In this document: positions 45,792-54,955 of the stretch, piece by piece
Position numbering within the stretch: the first letter of the stretch is position 1
How the letters are laid out: each line of letters opens with the position of its first letter
Assembly (NCBI RefSeq): GCF_900156805.1
Contig: NZ_FTOQ01000004.1
Location: 62,001 to 126,000 of the forward strand
Length of the DNA stretch: 64,000 nucleotides
Reading direction: 5' to 3'
DNA from: Roseivivax lentus
GTDB lineage: Bacteria; Pseudomonadota; Alphaproteobacteria; Rhodobacterales; Rhodobacteraceae
Notes under the pieces: model-generated
Seen by the model: only the letters and a program-made list of their open reading frames with translations
What the model was told of the DNA's origin: nothing
Databases searched by the model: none
Translations under genes and position numbers: made by a program

Positions 45792-45792
45792 C

Positions 45793-47010
45793 TCAGCGCT
45801 CCTTCAGGCTTACGGACTTGTTGTAGACGTTCATGACCGCCGAGATCGACAGGCTGATCGTCAGGTAGAACGCCATCAGCAGCAGGATGCACTCGATCGC
45901 GCGGCCCGTCTGGTTGAGGGTGATGCCCCCCAGCGTGCCGGTCAGGTCCATGTAGCCAACCGCGATCGCCAGCGAGGAGTTCTTGGTGATGTTGAGGTAA
46001 TGCGAGATGAGCGGCGGGATGATGACCCGCAGCGCCTGCGGCAGGATCACGAGGTTCATGATCCGGTTCGGGCGCAGGCCCAGCGAGGCCGCGGCCTCGG
46101 TCTGGCCCTTGGACACCGACAGGATGCCCGCGCGGACGTTCTCGGCGATGAAGGCGCCGGTATAGATCGCCAGCGCGAACCACAGCGCGATCAGCGAGCC
46201 GAGGATGTTGATGCCGCCCTGGAAGTTGAAGCCGCCAAGCTCGGGATATTCCAGCGTGATCGGGCGCCCGAGGATGAAGAACACCAGGATCGCCGGGACG
46301 AACGCGATGGCGAGCGCGGGCCAGCCCATGGGCAGCAGCTTGCCGGTCGCATAAAGCAGCTTGGTGGCGTAGCGGCGATACCAGAACGCCCCGACCACGC
46401 CGGCCAGGAAGACGTAGATCACCGACCAGCCGCCGGGCGCGAAGATCGGTTTCGGGATGTAGACGCCGCGATTGGTGAAGGCCACGCTGTCGAACAGCAC
46501 CATCGACGCGGCCGCGTCCTCGCCCCGGAAATCGCGTGGAGAGGGCATCACCGCGGTCATGACGGTGAAGATGATGATGATCCAGATCAGCACCGGGACG
46601 TTGCGGAACGCCTCCACGTAGGCCGACATCAGCTTGCGCACGAGCCAGTTCTGCGACAGCCGCGCCACGCCCGCGAAGACGCCGATGACGGTCGCGGTGA
46701 TGCAGGCCAGGAACGAGACCAGAAGCGTGTTCAGAACGCCCACCAGCGCCGCCCGCCAATGGTCCATCTGGTTGTTGTATTCGATCAGAGTCTGGTTGAT
46801 GTCGTAATTCGCCGGCTCGCCGAGGAAATCGAACGAGATCACCAGGCCCGCGTCGCGCAGGTTCTGGGCCAGGTTCGAGCCCAGATAGGCGAACAGCGCG
46901 GCCACGCAGACAAGCGCGATGAATTGGAACGTGTAGCCTCGATACCGCGTGTCGTTCAGCAGCATAGACGGCTTGAACGCGCTCTGCGGGGGATCGCTGA
47001 GTGTCGTCAT
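45793..47010 (-). CDS. bztB: Amino-acid ABC transporter permease (BztB/AapQ)
   Basis: 405 residues, again the long form. Helices begin near 27-45; the core has EAFRNVPVLIWIIIIF and the EAA motif TEAAASLGLRPNRIMNLVILP. The periplasmic loop between early helices is large (about 45-90). It forms a heterodimer with BztC. A hairpin lies between it and the upstream binding-protein gene, so it is likely made in smaller amount. Confidence 0.94.
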   Translation of the reverse strand: MTTLSDPPQSAFKPSMLLNDTRYRGYTFQFIALVCVAALFAYLGSNLAQNLRDAGLVISFDFLGEPANYDINQTLIEYNNQMDHWRAALVGVLNTLLVSFLACITATVIGVFAGVARLSQNWLVRKLMSAYVEAFRNVPVLIWIIIIFTVMTAVMPSPRDFRGEDAAASMVLFDSVAFTNRGVYIPKPIFAPGGWSVIYVFLAGVVGAFWYRRYATKLLYATGKLLPMGWPALAIAFVPAILVFFILGRPITLEYPELGGFNFQGGINILGSLIALWFALAIYTGAFIAENVRAGILSVSKGQTEAAASLGLRPNRIMNLVILPQALRVIIPPLISHYLNITKNSSLAIAVGYMDLTGTLGGITLNQTGRAIECILLLMAFYLTISLSISAVMNVYNKSVSLKER

Positions 47011-47115
47011 GAGGGGTATCCCTGGGGCTTTCCAGGTCCGTGGCGCCGCCCGGTTGATCCGGTGCTGACTGGCCTGGATTGTTTATCGTCGTGAAGCGTC
47101 AGGTCTTGATGGTGA

Positions 47116-47145
47116 AAGGGCGCGGGGTGTGATGCCCGCGCCCTT
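47116..47145 (-). terminator. Intercistronic hairpin between bztA and bztB
   Basis: A perfect 11-bp stem (47116-47126 with 47135-47145) and 8-base loop lies 13 bases after the bztA stop. T-richness after it is poor. It probably stabilises or attenuates the transcript so that the binding protein is in excess. Confidence 0.7.
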
Positions 47146-47158
47146 CCGAAGTCCGAAC

Positions 47159-48172
47159 TTAGCGGAACGGCGGTGCGTAGAGCAGGCCACCTTCGGTCCA
47201 CTGCGCGTTCAGGCCGCGCGACAGGCCGATCGGGGTCGATTCGCCGATGTTCTTGGCGAAGAGCTCACCGTAGTTGCCGCCGGCACCGATGGCGCGCTTG
47301 GCCCATTCGGCGTCGAGGCCCAGCATCGCGCCGAGATCGCCTTCGCTGCCGAGGATACGCTTCACCTCGGGGTTCCCGCTGGCCGACATCTCGTCGATAT
47401 TGGCCGAGGTGATGCCGTACTCTTCCGCCGCGATCAGCGCGTTGAGGGTCCAGCGCACGATGTCGCCCCAGTCGTTGTCGCCGTGACGCACGAGCGGGCC
47501 CAGCGGCTCTTTCGAGATGATCTCGGGCAGAACAACGTGATCGCCGGGCGATTCGAAGGCAGCGCGGGTTGCCGCGAGGCCGGATGCGTCGGTTGTGTAC
47601 ACGTCACAGGCGCCCGCGAGGTATTGCTGCTGGGCTTCCGCGTTGGTCTCGATCGGGACCGGCGTGTATTCCATGTTGTTGTTGCGGAAGTAGTCCGCGA
47701 GGTTCAGCTCGGTGGTGGTGCCGGTCTGGATGCAGACGGTGGCGCCGTCGAGCTCGGTCGCCGAGGACACGCCCAGCGCCTTCGGAACCATGAAGCCCTG
47801 ACCGTCATAGTAGTTCACGCCGACGAATTCGAACTTCAGGTCGACATCGCGCGAGAAGGTCCAGGTGGTGTTCCGGGCCAGCATGTCGATCTCGCCCGAG
47901 GCGAGTGCGGTGAAGCGCGTCTTGCCGGTCGTGGGCACGAACTCGACCGCGGTCGGATCGCCGAGCACGGCCGCCGCGACGGCACGGCACACGCCGACGT
48001 CGAAACCGCCCCACTCGCCGTTGGCGTCAGGTGCCGCAAAGCCGACGAGACCGGTGGTCACACCGCAATTGAGGGTTCCGCGTTCTTTGACGTCGTCCAG
48101 CGTGGCAGCGCCAGCAACGCCGGCGGTCAGGCCGGCGGCGGTCAACGCGCCAAGAAATACGCTATTCTTCAT
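47159..48172 (-). CDS. bztA: Amino-acid ABC transporter substrate-binding protein (BztA/AapJ)
   Basis: 337 residues with a signal peptide (about 1-23, ending GVAGAATL) and a SBP_bac_3 fold: LNCGVTTGLVGFAAPDANGE, then GVCRAVAAAVLGD. The first 30 residues after the signal match AapJ-like proteins. It captures amino acids in the periplasm. AGGAAGAGG precedes the ATG. The 170 bases upstream, up to the ATP12 gene, should hold the operon promoter. Confidence 0.94.
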   Translation of the reverse strand: MKNSVFLGALTAAGLTAGVAGAATLDDVKERGTLNCGVTTGLVGFAAPDANGEWGGFDVGVCRAVAAAVLGDPTAVEFVPTTGKTRFTALASGEIDMLARNTTWTFSRDVDLKFEFVGVNYYDGQGFMVPKALGVSSATELDGATVCIQTGTTTELNLADYFRNNNMEYTPVPIETNAEAQQQYLAGACDVYTTDASGLAATRAAFESPGDHVVLPEIISKEPLGPLVRHGDNDWGDIVRWTLNALIAAEEYGITSANIDEMSASGNPEVKRILGSEGDLGAMLGLDAEWAKRAIGAGGNYGELFAKNIGESTPIGLSRGLNAQWTEGGLLYAPPFR

Positions 48173-48344
48173 ATTTACCTCTTCCTGTTTTCCGCCACTC
48201 TTCGGGCGGCCTCTGCGCCCCTTGTCGGGACGCGTTTTAGGGTTCGCCCGGGCGATCTGCCGCCGAGCGTGGGCAACTTTGGTCGCATTCCGCCAGCGAG
48301 GTCAACCCAAAGCGCCTTCAAAACAAGCGCTGCACAGGATTTCA

Positions 48345-49079
48345 TCACCAGGGCCGGTCGATGTCCGCAGCTTGACCGCGCGACAGACGCCAAACCCGGC
48401 CCGCGTCCAGAAACGCAGCCCTCTTATGGGCCGCCATCTCCGCCGCTTCCTCGTCTTCGCCCCATAACTCGGCCTGGTAATCCTCGTCGAGGCGCGAGGC
48501 GGCCCAGACCGGTTCGGGCGCGAAGCCGTGCGTCGCTGCGAAACCCAGGACCAGCGAGCCGGTGAGAGACACGAGATCGTGAAACGCCGCGAGCCCGAAC
48601 GCATCCATCGCATGCACCTTTTCCCGCAGCCGCGCGAGCGTCGCGGGGTCCTGCGCCGCGTGCATGATTCCCGTGCGCGGCTGAAGCCGCGCGGCCAGCG
48701 CGTCTGCCGCCCAGTCGAGATAGGGGTCCCAGATCGCCGCCTGCCGCGCCACCAGATCGGCGGGCGTCTCGGCGCGGTAGCACAGCAGATCGCTGTCGCC
48801 ATAGGCGGCCAGCATGTCGGCCACCTCGGCATGCTGGTGGCGCACCTTGTCGATGGCCGCATTGGCGCTGCGCGTGACCGGCATGACGGAGGGATCGATT
48901 GCCTCTTCCTGCTTGTCCCATTCCGCGGCGATCGCGTCGGCGAAGGCGGCATGCGGCACGATGAGCGGCGCCTTGGCCGGCGTGCGGATCGGCCGGTCAT
49001 CGAGCAGCACGCGCCAGCCCTCCTCCGTCTTCTCGCTGCGCGCTTCCGTCCAGAAGCGTTTCATCGCCCAAGCACTCAT
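48345..49079 (-). CDS. ATP12-family F1-ATPase assembly chaperone
   Basis: 244 residues from ATG 49079 (ATGA overlap with the phosphatase gene); an open frame further upstream is read-through. The start MKRFWTEARSEKTEEGWRV and the core VARQAAIWDPYLDWAADAL with SLVLGFAATHG are characteristic. In mitochondria ATP12 binds F1-alpha during assembly; the alphaproteobacterial form is assumed to do the same for F1. It is the last gene of the crcB-rluA-type-HAD-ATP12 chain. Confidence 0.9.
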   Translation of the reverse strand: MSAWAMKRFWTEARSEKTEEGWRVLLDDRPIRTPAKAPLIVPHAAFADAIAAEWDKQEEAIDPSVMPVTRSANAAIDKVRHQHAEVADMLAAYGDSDLLCYRAETPADLVARQAAIWDPYLDWAADALAARLQPRTGIMHAAQDPATLARLREKVHAMDAFGLAAFHDLVSLTGSLVLGFAATHGFAPEPVWAASRLDEDYQAELWGEDEEAAEMAAHKRAAFLDAGRVWRLSRGQAADIDRPW

Positions 49080-49756
49080 GTCTCGCCCCATATGTCCTTC
49101 AGCAGCGCGGGTAGCACCGCGATATCGTCGATCAGGTGATGCGCCTCGGCGAGGCGCGGGGCCGGGTGATAGCCCCAAGTGACGCCGATGGCCACCATGC
49201 CCGCGGCCCGCGCCATCGCCATGTCGAACTCGGTATCGCCGACCATCACCGCGTGCCGCGCCGCGACGCCCGTCTCGGACAAGGCCGCGTGCAGCATCGC
49301 CGGATGCGGCTTCGAGGGGTGGTGATCCGAGACCTGTTCGGTCACGAAGCGCCCGCGCAGCCCGTGCCCGTCCAGCAGCGCATCGAGCCCGCGGCGCGAC
49401 TTGCCCGTGGCGATGCCCGGCAGCCAATGCGGCACGGCGTGAACGGCATCGAGCACGTCGCGCACGCCGGGAAAGAGCGGCGAGCCTTCGGCGGCGCCGA
49501 CGGTCTTGCGCCGGGTGGCATAGGCGTTCTTGTAGGCCTCGACCATCCGCAGGCGCGTCGCGGCATCGACCCCGGGGGCCAGCTCGGCCATCGCTTCGGG
49601 CAGCGACAGCCCGACGATGCCCAGCACATCGGCCCGCCCGGGCGCGGCCAGCTCGGCGCTGGCGAAGGCGTCGATCATCGCGGCGTGGATATCGGCCTGG
49701 CTGTCGACCAGCGTGCCGTCCACGTCGAAGACGACGAGGCGCAGATCGGCACTCAC
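49076..49756 (-). CDS. HAD-superfamily phosphatase (phosphoglycolate phosphatase-like)
   Basis: 226 residues. HAD motifs: DVDGTLVDS (I), ATGKSRRGL (II), KPHPAML (III) and VGDTEFDMAMA (IV). A small helical cap lies between motifs I and II. It resembles Gph or pyrophosphatase-like HAD enzymes; the substrate cannot be fixed. It overlaps its neighbours by 4 bases on each side, so translation is coupled. Confidence 0.9.
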   Translation of the reverse strand: MSADLRLVVFDVDGTLVDSQADIHAAMIDAFASAELAAPGRADVLGIVGLSLPEAMAELAPGVDAATRLRMVEAYKNAYATRRKTVGAAEGSPLFPGVRDVLDAVHAVPHWLPGIATGKSRRGLDALLDGHGLRGRFVTEQVSDHHPSKPHPAMLHAALSETGVAARHAVMVGDTEFDMAMARAAGMVAIGVTWGYHPAPRLAEAHHLIDDIAVLPALLKDIWGET

Positions 49757-50802
49757 CGCAGGGTCTCGAACGGATCTTCGGCGGCGTAGCTTTCCTCCCA
49801 GCCGAGCGTCTCCCAGCTTTCCGCCATGTGCTTGGGCAGCGGCGCGTGGATGACCACGGGCTTGCCCGTCACCGGATGCACGAAACCCATGGTGCGGGCG
49901 TGCAGGTGCAGCTTGCGGCTGATGATGCCGCCCAATTGCGCGCCCCAGCCATCGCCGAGGTTCTCCTGCCCCGAGCCGCCGTATTTGCCGTCGCCGATGA
50001 TCGGGTGCCCGATCTCGGCCATATGCGCGCGCAGCTGGTGGGTGCGCCCGGTGATGGGCTCCATCGCGACCCAGGCGGCGCGGCTCGCCACGCGGTAGAG
50101 CGTGGCATAAAGCGTATGCGCCCGCTTCGCGCCCGGCGTGCTGTTCATCTCGCTGGGATGGACCGCGTGCATCTTCTCGCCCTCGCCCCCCTTGCCGTGG
50201 CCCGGCGCCTTCACGAGCCCGAAGCGGATCTCGCCCAGATATGGCGTCGGCACGCCCGCGACGAGCGCCCAGTAGATCTTGCGCGTCTCCTTGTGGCGGA
50301 TCGCGGCGCTCAGGTCCTTCGCGACCTCGCGCGTGCGCGCCAGAAGCAGCACGCCCGACGTGTCCTTGTCGAGCCGGTGCACGAGGCGCGGCTTCTCGTC
50401 ATAGCCGAATTTTAGCGCTTCGGAGAGGCCGTCCACGTGCCGCGTCTGCTTCGATCCGCCCTGCGTCGGCAGGCCCGGCGGCTTGTTCAGCGCGATGATG
50501 TGATCGTCCTGCCAGATCACGCAGTCGCGGATTATCTCTGCATCGGCATCCGAGACCTTCGGCTTGGGACGCGCGACCGCCACATCGGCATCCGGCGCGG
50601 GGATCGGCGGGATGCGCACCTGATGGCCGGTCTGCAGCCGGAAATTGGCCTTCACCCGGCCGCCATCGACGCGCAATTCGCCCTTGCGGCACATCTTCTC
50701 GATCCGGCCCTGGGCAAGATGCGGAAACAGCCGCTTCAGCCAGCGGTCGAGCCGCTGGTCGCCGTCGCCGGGGCCGATGGTCAGGGTCTGGACGCCGCTC
50801 AT
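49753..50802 (-). CDS. RluA-family 23S rRNA pseudouridine synthase (RluC-like)
   Basis: 349 residues. An S4 RNA-binding domain (about 14-75) precedes the synthase domain with the catalytic HRLDKDTSG near 145 and GRTHQLRAHM near 246. S4 plus the RluA core points to RluC/RluD type, modifying 23S rRNA. It overlaps crcB and the HAD gene by 4 bases each. Confidence 0.92.
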   Translation of the reverse strand: MSGVQTLTIGPGDGDQRLDRWLKRLFPHLAQGRIEKMCRKGELRVDGGRVKANFRLQTGHQVRIPPIPAPDADVAVARPKPKVSDADAEIIRDCVIWQDDHIIALNKPPGLPTQGGSKQTRHVDGLSEALKFGYDEKPRLVHRLDKDTSGVLLLARTREVAKDLSAAIRHKETRKIYWALVAGVPTPYLGEIRFGLVKAPGHGKGGEGEKMHAVHPSEMNSTPGAKRAHTLYATLYRVASRAAWVAMEPITGRTHQLRAHMAEIGHPIIGDGKYGGSGQENLGDGWGAQLGGIISRKLHLHARTMGFVHPVTGKPVVIHAPLPKHMAESWETLGWEESYAAEDPFETLR

Positions 50803-51176
50803 TGTGCAATGCTCCGTGCAAGAAGAAGGCCCGCGGCCAGCGCCGCCAGCGACAGGATGACCGAAGCCGCGACATAGCCCGCCGCCGCGCCAAGCGCGCC
50901 GCGTTCATAGAGCGTGACCGCGTCGAGCGAGAAGGCCGAAAAGGTGGTGAACCCCCCGAGAAAGCCCGTCATCAGCAACGGCGCGAACCGGGTGCCGCCG
51001 AGATGCGCGAGCACCACGACCAGCACGCCCATCAGGAACGAGCCCACGACATTGACCGTCAGCGTCCCCCAGGGAAAGCCGTGCCCCATCGCGCGCAGCG
51101 CGGCCAAGCCGGTCAGATACCGGGCCACAGCACCCAGCGCCCCGCCGAGCGCCACCTGAAGAAGCGTTGCCGTCAT
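50799..51176 (-). CDS. crcB: Fluoride exporter CrcB/Fluc
   Basis: 125 residues from ATG 51176. Four membrane helices; the signature GFLGGFTTFSAFSLD is near 74-88 and an early GGALGAVARYL near 9-19. Fluc proteins are dual-topology dimeric fluoride channels. No fluoride riboswitch is visible ahead of it. It is the first gene of the minus-strand unit; the divergent multicopper oxidase starts 110 bases away. Confidence 0.93.
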   Translation of the reverse strand: MTATLLQVALGGALGAVARYLTGLAALRAMGHGFPWGTLTVNVVGSFLMGVLVVVLAHLGGTRFAPLLMTGFLGGFTTFSAFSLDAVTLYERGALGAAAGYVAASVILSLAALAAGLLLARSIAQ

Positions 51177-51286
51177 GCCCGGCGCATCGCCCTCAACCAC
51201 GACATTGTCAAGCGGCGCAGGCCGCAGCGGCCATTTCCACCGCCGCGCGGAGGGGCTATCTTGCGCCCAACACAGGAGCATCCCGC

Positions 51287-52660
51287 ATGTTGTCACGTCG
51301 CCATGTCCTTCAGGGTCTCGCCGCCACCACCGCGCTCGGTGCCCTGCCCCGGGCCGCCCGCGCCGCCTTTCCGCTGCTCGATATGGGGCCGTCCGCGGCG
51401 CAGATCGCCCCCGGCGACATGGCCGCGACCGATCTCTGGACCTTCAACGGCACGCTGCCCGGCACCGAAATCCGCCACGCGCAGGGCGAAAGGTTCCAAT
51501 GGCGGGTCACCAACAACCTGCCCGACCCGACCGCGGTGCATTGGCACGGCATCCGCATCGAGAACGCGATGGACGGCGTTCCGGGCCTGACGCAGGAGCC
51601 GATCCCGCCGGGCGGCAGCTTCGATTACGACTTCGCCCTGCCCGATGCGGGCACGCATTGGTATCATTCCCACGCGCAAAGCGTCGAACAGGTGGAGCGC
51701 GGGCTTTACGGCGCCCTGATCGTCGAGGAACCCGAGGCCCCGGATGTCGACGCCGACCTGACGCTGGTCATCGACGATATCCGGCTGGGGCGCGACGCGC
51801 AGATCACCGCCGATTTCGACAACCTGCACGACCGCGCCCATGCGGGCCGGATCGGCAACGTGGTGCTGACCAACGGCGCCCCCGAGGCGCGGTTCGAGGT
51901 CGCGCGCAATGCGCGGCTGCGCCTCCGGATCATCAACGCCGCCAATGCGCGGATCTTCACGCTGGGGCTGATGGGTCTCGACGGCTGGGTGATGGCGCTT
52001 GACGGGATGCCGCTGGCGGAGCCTCGGAAGGTCGTCGACCCGTTGACCCTCGCACCCGCCCAGCGCGTCGATCTCTTCGTCGACGTGACCTCCGACGAGG
52101 CCGAGGCGTTCCTGCTGCATTTCGACCGCACGGGCGGCTATGCGCAGGCGAGCTTCACCGTCACGCCCGGCGGCAACGCGCGGCGCGATGCGCCGAAACC
52201 CCTGCCGCCCAACCCCGAGTTTCCCATCGATCTCGCGAATGCCGTGCCGCAACGCGTGCTATTGGAAGGCGGCGCGATGCGGGGCCTCGCCGAGGCGCGC
52301 CTTGACGGAGAGATGCTTTCGGGGCGGGAACTGGCGCAGCGCGGCATGGTCTGGGCGATCAACGCGCAGGCCGGGCGCGATGCGACGCCGCTGCTTGAGG
52401 TCGCCCTCGGGCAGAGCGTGCGCCTCGGCATGGCCAATGACAGCGCGTTTCCGCACGCGATGCACCTGCACGGCATGCATTTCGCCGAGGTGCTGCCGGA
52501 TGGTGGCCTCGGGCCGCTGCGCGACACGATCCTGCTCGGGCCCGACGAGACGAAAGAGGTCGCCTTCGCCGCGCATAATCCGGGCGACTGGCTGTTTCAT
52601 TGCCACATGCTGGGCCATCATGCGGGCGGCATGGGCTCTTTCATCCGCGTGACCGCCTGA
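51287..52660 (+). CDS. Multicopper oxidase, Tat-exported
   Basis: 457 residues from ATG 51287 with AGGAG upstream. The Tat signal SRRHVLQ is at 3-9, with cleavage after about 26 (ARA). All copper-site motifs are there: HWHG (85-88), HWYHSH (124-129), HAMHLHG and HCHMLGHHAGGM near the C-terminus. It is a three-cupredoxin laccase/CueO/bilirubin-oxidase-type enzyme in the periplasm. No Met-rich insert as in CueO is seen, so copper-detox versus laccase activity cannot be settled. Confidence 0.92.
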   Translation: MLSRRHVLQGLAATTALGALPRAARAAFPLLDMGPSAAQIAPGDMAATDLWTFNGTLPGTEIRHAQGERFQWRVTNNLPDPTAVHWHGIRIENAMDGVPGLTQEPIPPGGSFDYDFALPDAGTHWYHSHAQSVEQVERGLYGALIVEEPEAPDVDADLTLVIDDIRLGRDAQITADFDNLHDRAHAGRIGNVVLTNGAPEARFEVARNARLRLRIINAANARIFTLGLMGLDGWVMALDGMPLAEPRKVVDPLTLAPAQRVDLFVDVTSDEAEAFLLHFDRTGGYAQASFTVTPGGNARRDAPKPLPPNPEFPIDLANAVPQRVLLEGGAMRGLAEARLDGEMLSGRELAQRGMVWAINAQAGRDATPLLEVALGQSVRLGMANDSAFPHAMHLHGMHFAEVLPDGGLGPLRDTILLGPDETKEVAFAAHNPGDWLFHCHMLGHHAGGMGSFIRVTA

Positions 52661-52738
52661 GGCGGACTTGCGCGACTCGGGCCTTTGCGCCAAGGCTTGA
52701 GGATATGATCAAATTTTCCGCCTGATCGGGAGGCTCCC

Positions 52739-54130
52739 ATGGACGGCACACTGACCGCGAACGACCTGTCCCACATCGTCACCGCCGACAAGGCGCATGT
52801 CTGGCATCACCTGAGCCAGCACAAGCCGTGGGAGACCTCGGATCCAAACATCCTCATCGAGGGCAAGGGGATGCGGGTCTGGAACCAGAACGGCAAGGAG
52901 CATCTCGATGCCGTCTCGGGTGCCGTCTGGACCGTGAATGTGGGCTATGGCCGCGAGGAGATCGCGCGCGCGGTCTATGACCAGCTCTGCAAGATGAATT
53001 ATTTCGCCGGGGCGGCGGGCACCGTGCCGGGCGCGCTCTTTGCCGAGCGGCTGATCGAGAAGATGCCCGGGCAGAGCCGCGTCTATTACTGCAACTCCGG
53101 CTCCGAGGCCAACGAGAAGGCCTTCAAGATGGTCCGCCAGATCGCGCACAAACGCCATGGCGGCAAGAAGCACAAGATCCTCTACCGCGACCGCGATTAT
53201 CACGGCACCACGATCGGCTGCCTCTCTGCGGGTGGGCAGGACGAGCGCAACGCGCAATACGGCCCCTTCGCGCCGGGCTTCGTGCGGGTGCCGCATTGCC
53301 TCGAATATCGCCGCCACGAACAGGACGGCGCGCCGGTCGAAAACTACGGTGAATGGGCCGCGAACCAGATCGAGGAGGTGATCCTGCGCGAAGGCCCCGA
53401 CACGGTGGGCGCGCTCTGCCTCGAGCCGGTGACCGCCGGCGGCGGCGTGATCGTCCCGCCCGAGGGCTACTGGCCGCGCGTGCAGGAGATCTGCCGCAAA
53501 TACGACATCCTGCTGCATATCGACGAGGTCGTCTGCGGCGTGGGCCGCACCGGCACCTGGTTCGGCTACCAGCATTACGGGGTCGAGCCCGACATGGTCA
53601 CGATGGCCAAGGGCGTGGCCTCGGGCTACGCGGCCATCGCCTGTCTGACCACGACCGAGGCGGTCTTCGACATGTTCAAGACCGACGCAGCCGATCCGAT
53701 GGACTACTTCCGCGACATCTCCACCTTCGGCGGCTGCACGGCGGGACCCGCCGCGGCGATGGAGAACATGCGCATCATCGAGGACGAGGACCTTCTGGGC
53801 AGCACGACCCGGATGGGCGCGTACATGTTGGAGCGGCTCGAGGAGCTGAAGGGCAAGCACGCGATCATCGGCGACGTGCGCGGCAAGGGTCTTTTCCTCG
53901 GCGCGGAGCTGGTGACCGATCGCGACACGAAGGACCCGGTGGAAGAGGCGCGCGTGAAAGCGGTCGTGGCCGATTGCATGGGACAGGGGCTGATCATCGG
54001 CGCCACGAACCGTTCCGTGCCCGGCAAGAACAACACGCTCTGCTTCTCGCCCGCGCTGATCGCCACGAAGGACGATATCGACCAGATCATCGACGGCGTC
54101 GACGGCGCGCTGACCCGCGTCTTCGGATGA
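52739..54130 (+). CDS. tpa: Class III aminotransferase, probably taurine:pyruvate aminotransferase
   Basis: 463 residues. PLP Lys at 291 (VTMAKGVASGYAAI), LHIDEVVCGVGRTG near 259-272, and YYCNSGSEANEKAFKM near 117-132. The N-terminus (AHVWHHLSQHKPWETSDPN) resembles Tpa of marine alphaproteobacteria, which transfers the taurine amino group to pyruvate and gives sulfoacetaldehyde. No tauR or xsc gene is nearby, so another amine substrate is possible. GGGAGG precedes the start. It overlaps the GNAT gene by 4 bases. Confidence 0.8.
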   Translation: MDGTLTANDLSHIVTADKAHVWHHLSQHKPWETSDPNILIEGKGMRVWNQNGKEHLDAVSGAVWTVNVGYGREEIARAVYDQLCKMNYFAGAAGTVPGALFAERLIEKMPGQSRVYYCNSGSEANEKAFKMVRQIAHKRHGGKKHKILYRDRDYHGTTIGCLSAGGQDERNAQYGPFAPGFVRVPHCLEYRRHEQDGAPVENYGEWAANQIEEVILREGPDTVGALCLEPVTAGGGVIVPPEGYWPRVQEICRKYDILLHIDEVVCGVGRTGTWFGYQHYGVEPDMVTMAKGVASGYAAIACLTTTEAVFDMFKTDAADPMDYFRDISTFGGCTAGPAAAMENMRIIEDEDLLGSTTRMGAYMLERLEELKGKHAIIGDVRGKGLFLGAELVTDRDTKDPVEEARVKAVVADCMGQGLIIGATNRSVPGKNNTLCFSPALIATKDDIDQIIDGVDGALTRVFG

Positions 54131-54810
54131 GCGAGACGAACGCGTTCGGCCAGCCGGTCGGACCGCTCGTCACGACCGCGCTGCCCTGCGCGGCACCGGG
54201 CACCGAGATGACGGGCCGGACCTGCCGCCTGACCGCGGCGCGGCCCGATCACGCCGAGGCGCTCTTTGCCGCCTATCGCGAGGACGAAGAGGGGCGGAAC
54301 TGGACCTATCTGCCGCTGGCGCCGCCGCGCGATGCCGCCGAGATGCGCGCGCGACTGGCGGAGATGGCCACAAGCCGCGATCCGCTGTTCGTGAGCATCC
54401 TGGATGCGGGCGGAACCCCGCTGGGCACGGCGAGCTACCTGCGCATCGACCCGGAGATGGGCAGCGTGGAGGTCGGCTGGATCACCTACTCGCCGCGCCT
54501 GCAGCGGACGGTCATGGCCACGGAGGCGATGCACCTGATGATGCGCCAGGCCTTCGATCTGGGCTATCGCCGCTATGAGTGGAAATGCGACGCGCTGAAC
54601 GCGCCGTCGCGCCGGGCTGCCGAGCGGCTGGGCTTCACCTACGAAGGCACGCACCGGCAGGCGCGGGTCTCGAAGGGGCGCAACCGCGATACGGCGTGGT
54701 TTTCCATCCTCGACAGCGAATGGCCCGCCCTGCAGGCCCGGCTCGAGGCGTGGCTGTCACCAGGGAACTTCGACGAAAGCGGGCGTCAGAAGCGCCCGCT
54801 CGCGGGCTGA
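54127..54810 (+). CDS. GNAT-family N-acetyltransferase
   Basis: 227 residues from ATG 54127 (ATGA overlap). GNAT fold of the RimJ/RimL type: TCRLTAARPDHAEALFAAYR near 35, VGWITYSPRLQRTVMATEA near 118-136 (the acetyl-CoA loop is altered), and WKCDALNAPSRRAAERLGF near 153. Such enzymes acetylate small molecules or protein N-termini. Coupling to the aminotransferase hints that it may act on the same or a related amine; that is inference. Confidence 0.85.
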   Translation: MSETNAFGQPVGPLVTTALPCAAPGTEMTGRTCRLTAARPDHAEALFAAYREDEEGRNWTYLPLAPPRDAAEMRARLAEMATSRDPLFVSILDAGGTPLGTASYLRIDPEMGSVEVGWITYSPRLQRTVMATEAMHLMMRQAFDLGYRRYEWKCDALNAPSRRAAERLGFTYEGTHRQARVSKGRNRDTAWFSILDSEWPALQARLEAWLSPGNFDESGRQKRPLAG

Positions 54811-54817
54811 CCTGCCG

Positions 54818-54954
54818 GGGAATTCCGACGCGGAATTCCCGCTCGAAAATCGACGCGGTTTTCGGCGCCGCTCGGGGGTGAGCGCCGCCCGTGCCTGCCG
54901 TGCGGGCCCGCAATCCGCGCCGGATTGCGCCGCGAAGATCGCGTCGATCTTCGC
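54818..54954. repeat. Symmetric array of four short hairpins with G(A/G)CGC loops
   Basis: Between the convergent GNAT and SDR genes lie hairpins at 54818-54840 (9-bp stem, loop GACGC), 54844-54864 (8-bp, one wobble, loop GACGC), 54909-54929 (8-bp, loop GGCGC read on the minus strand) and 54932-54954 (9-bp, loop GACGC on the minus strand). Each gene's transcript therefore ends in two tandem hairpins with the same loop type. No T-runs follow. Confidence 0.75.
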
Positions 54955-54955
54955 C

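Noticed and set aside
43710-45836. A 708-codon + strand frame opposite the bztCD-type genes
   Set aside because: His/Asp/Glu/Arg-rich composition typical of antisense frames in high-GC genes; the minus-strand genes have full ABC motifs.
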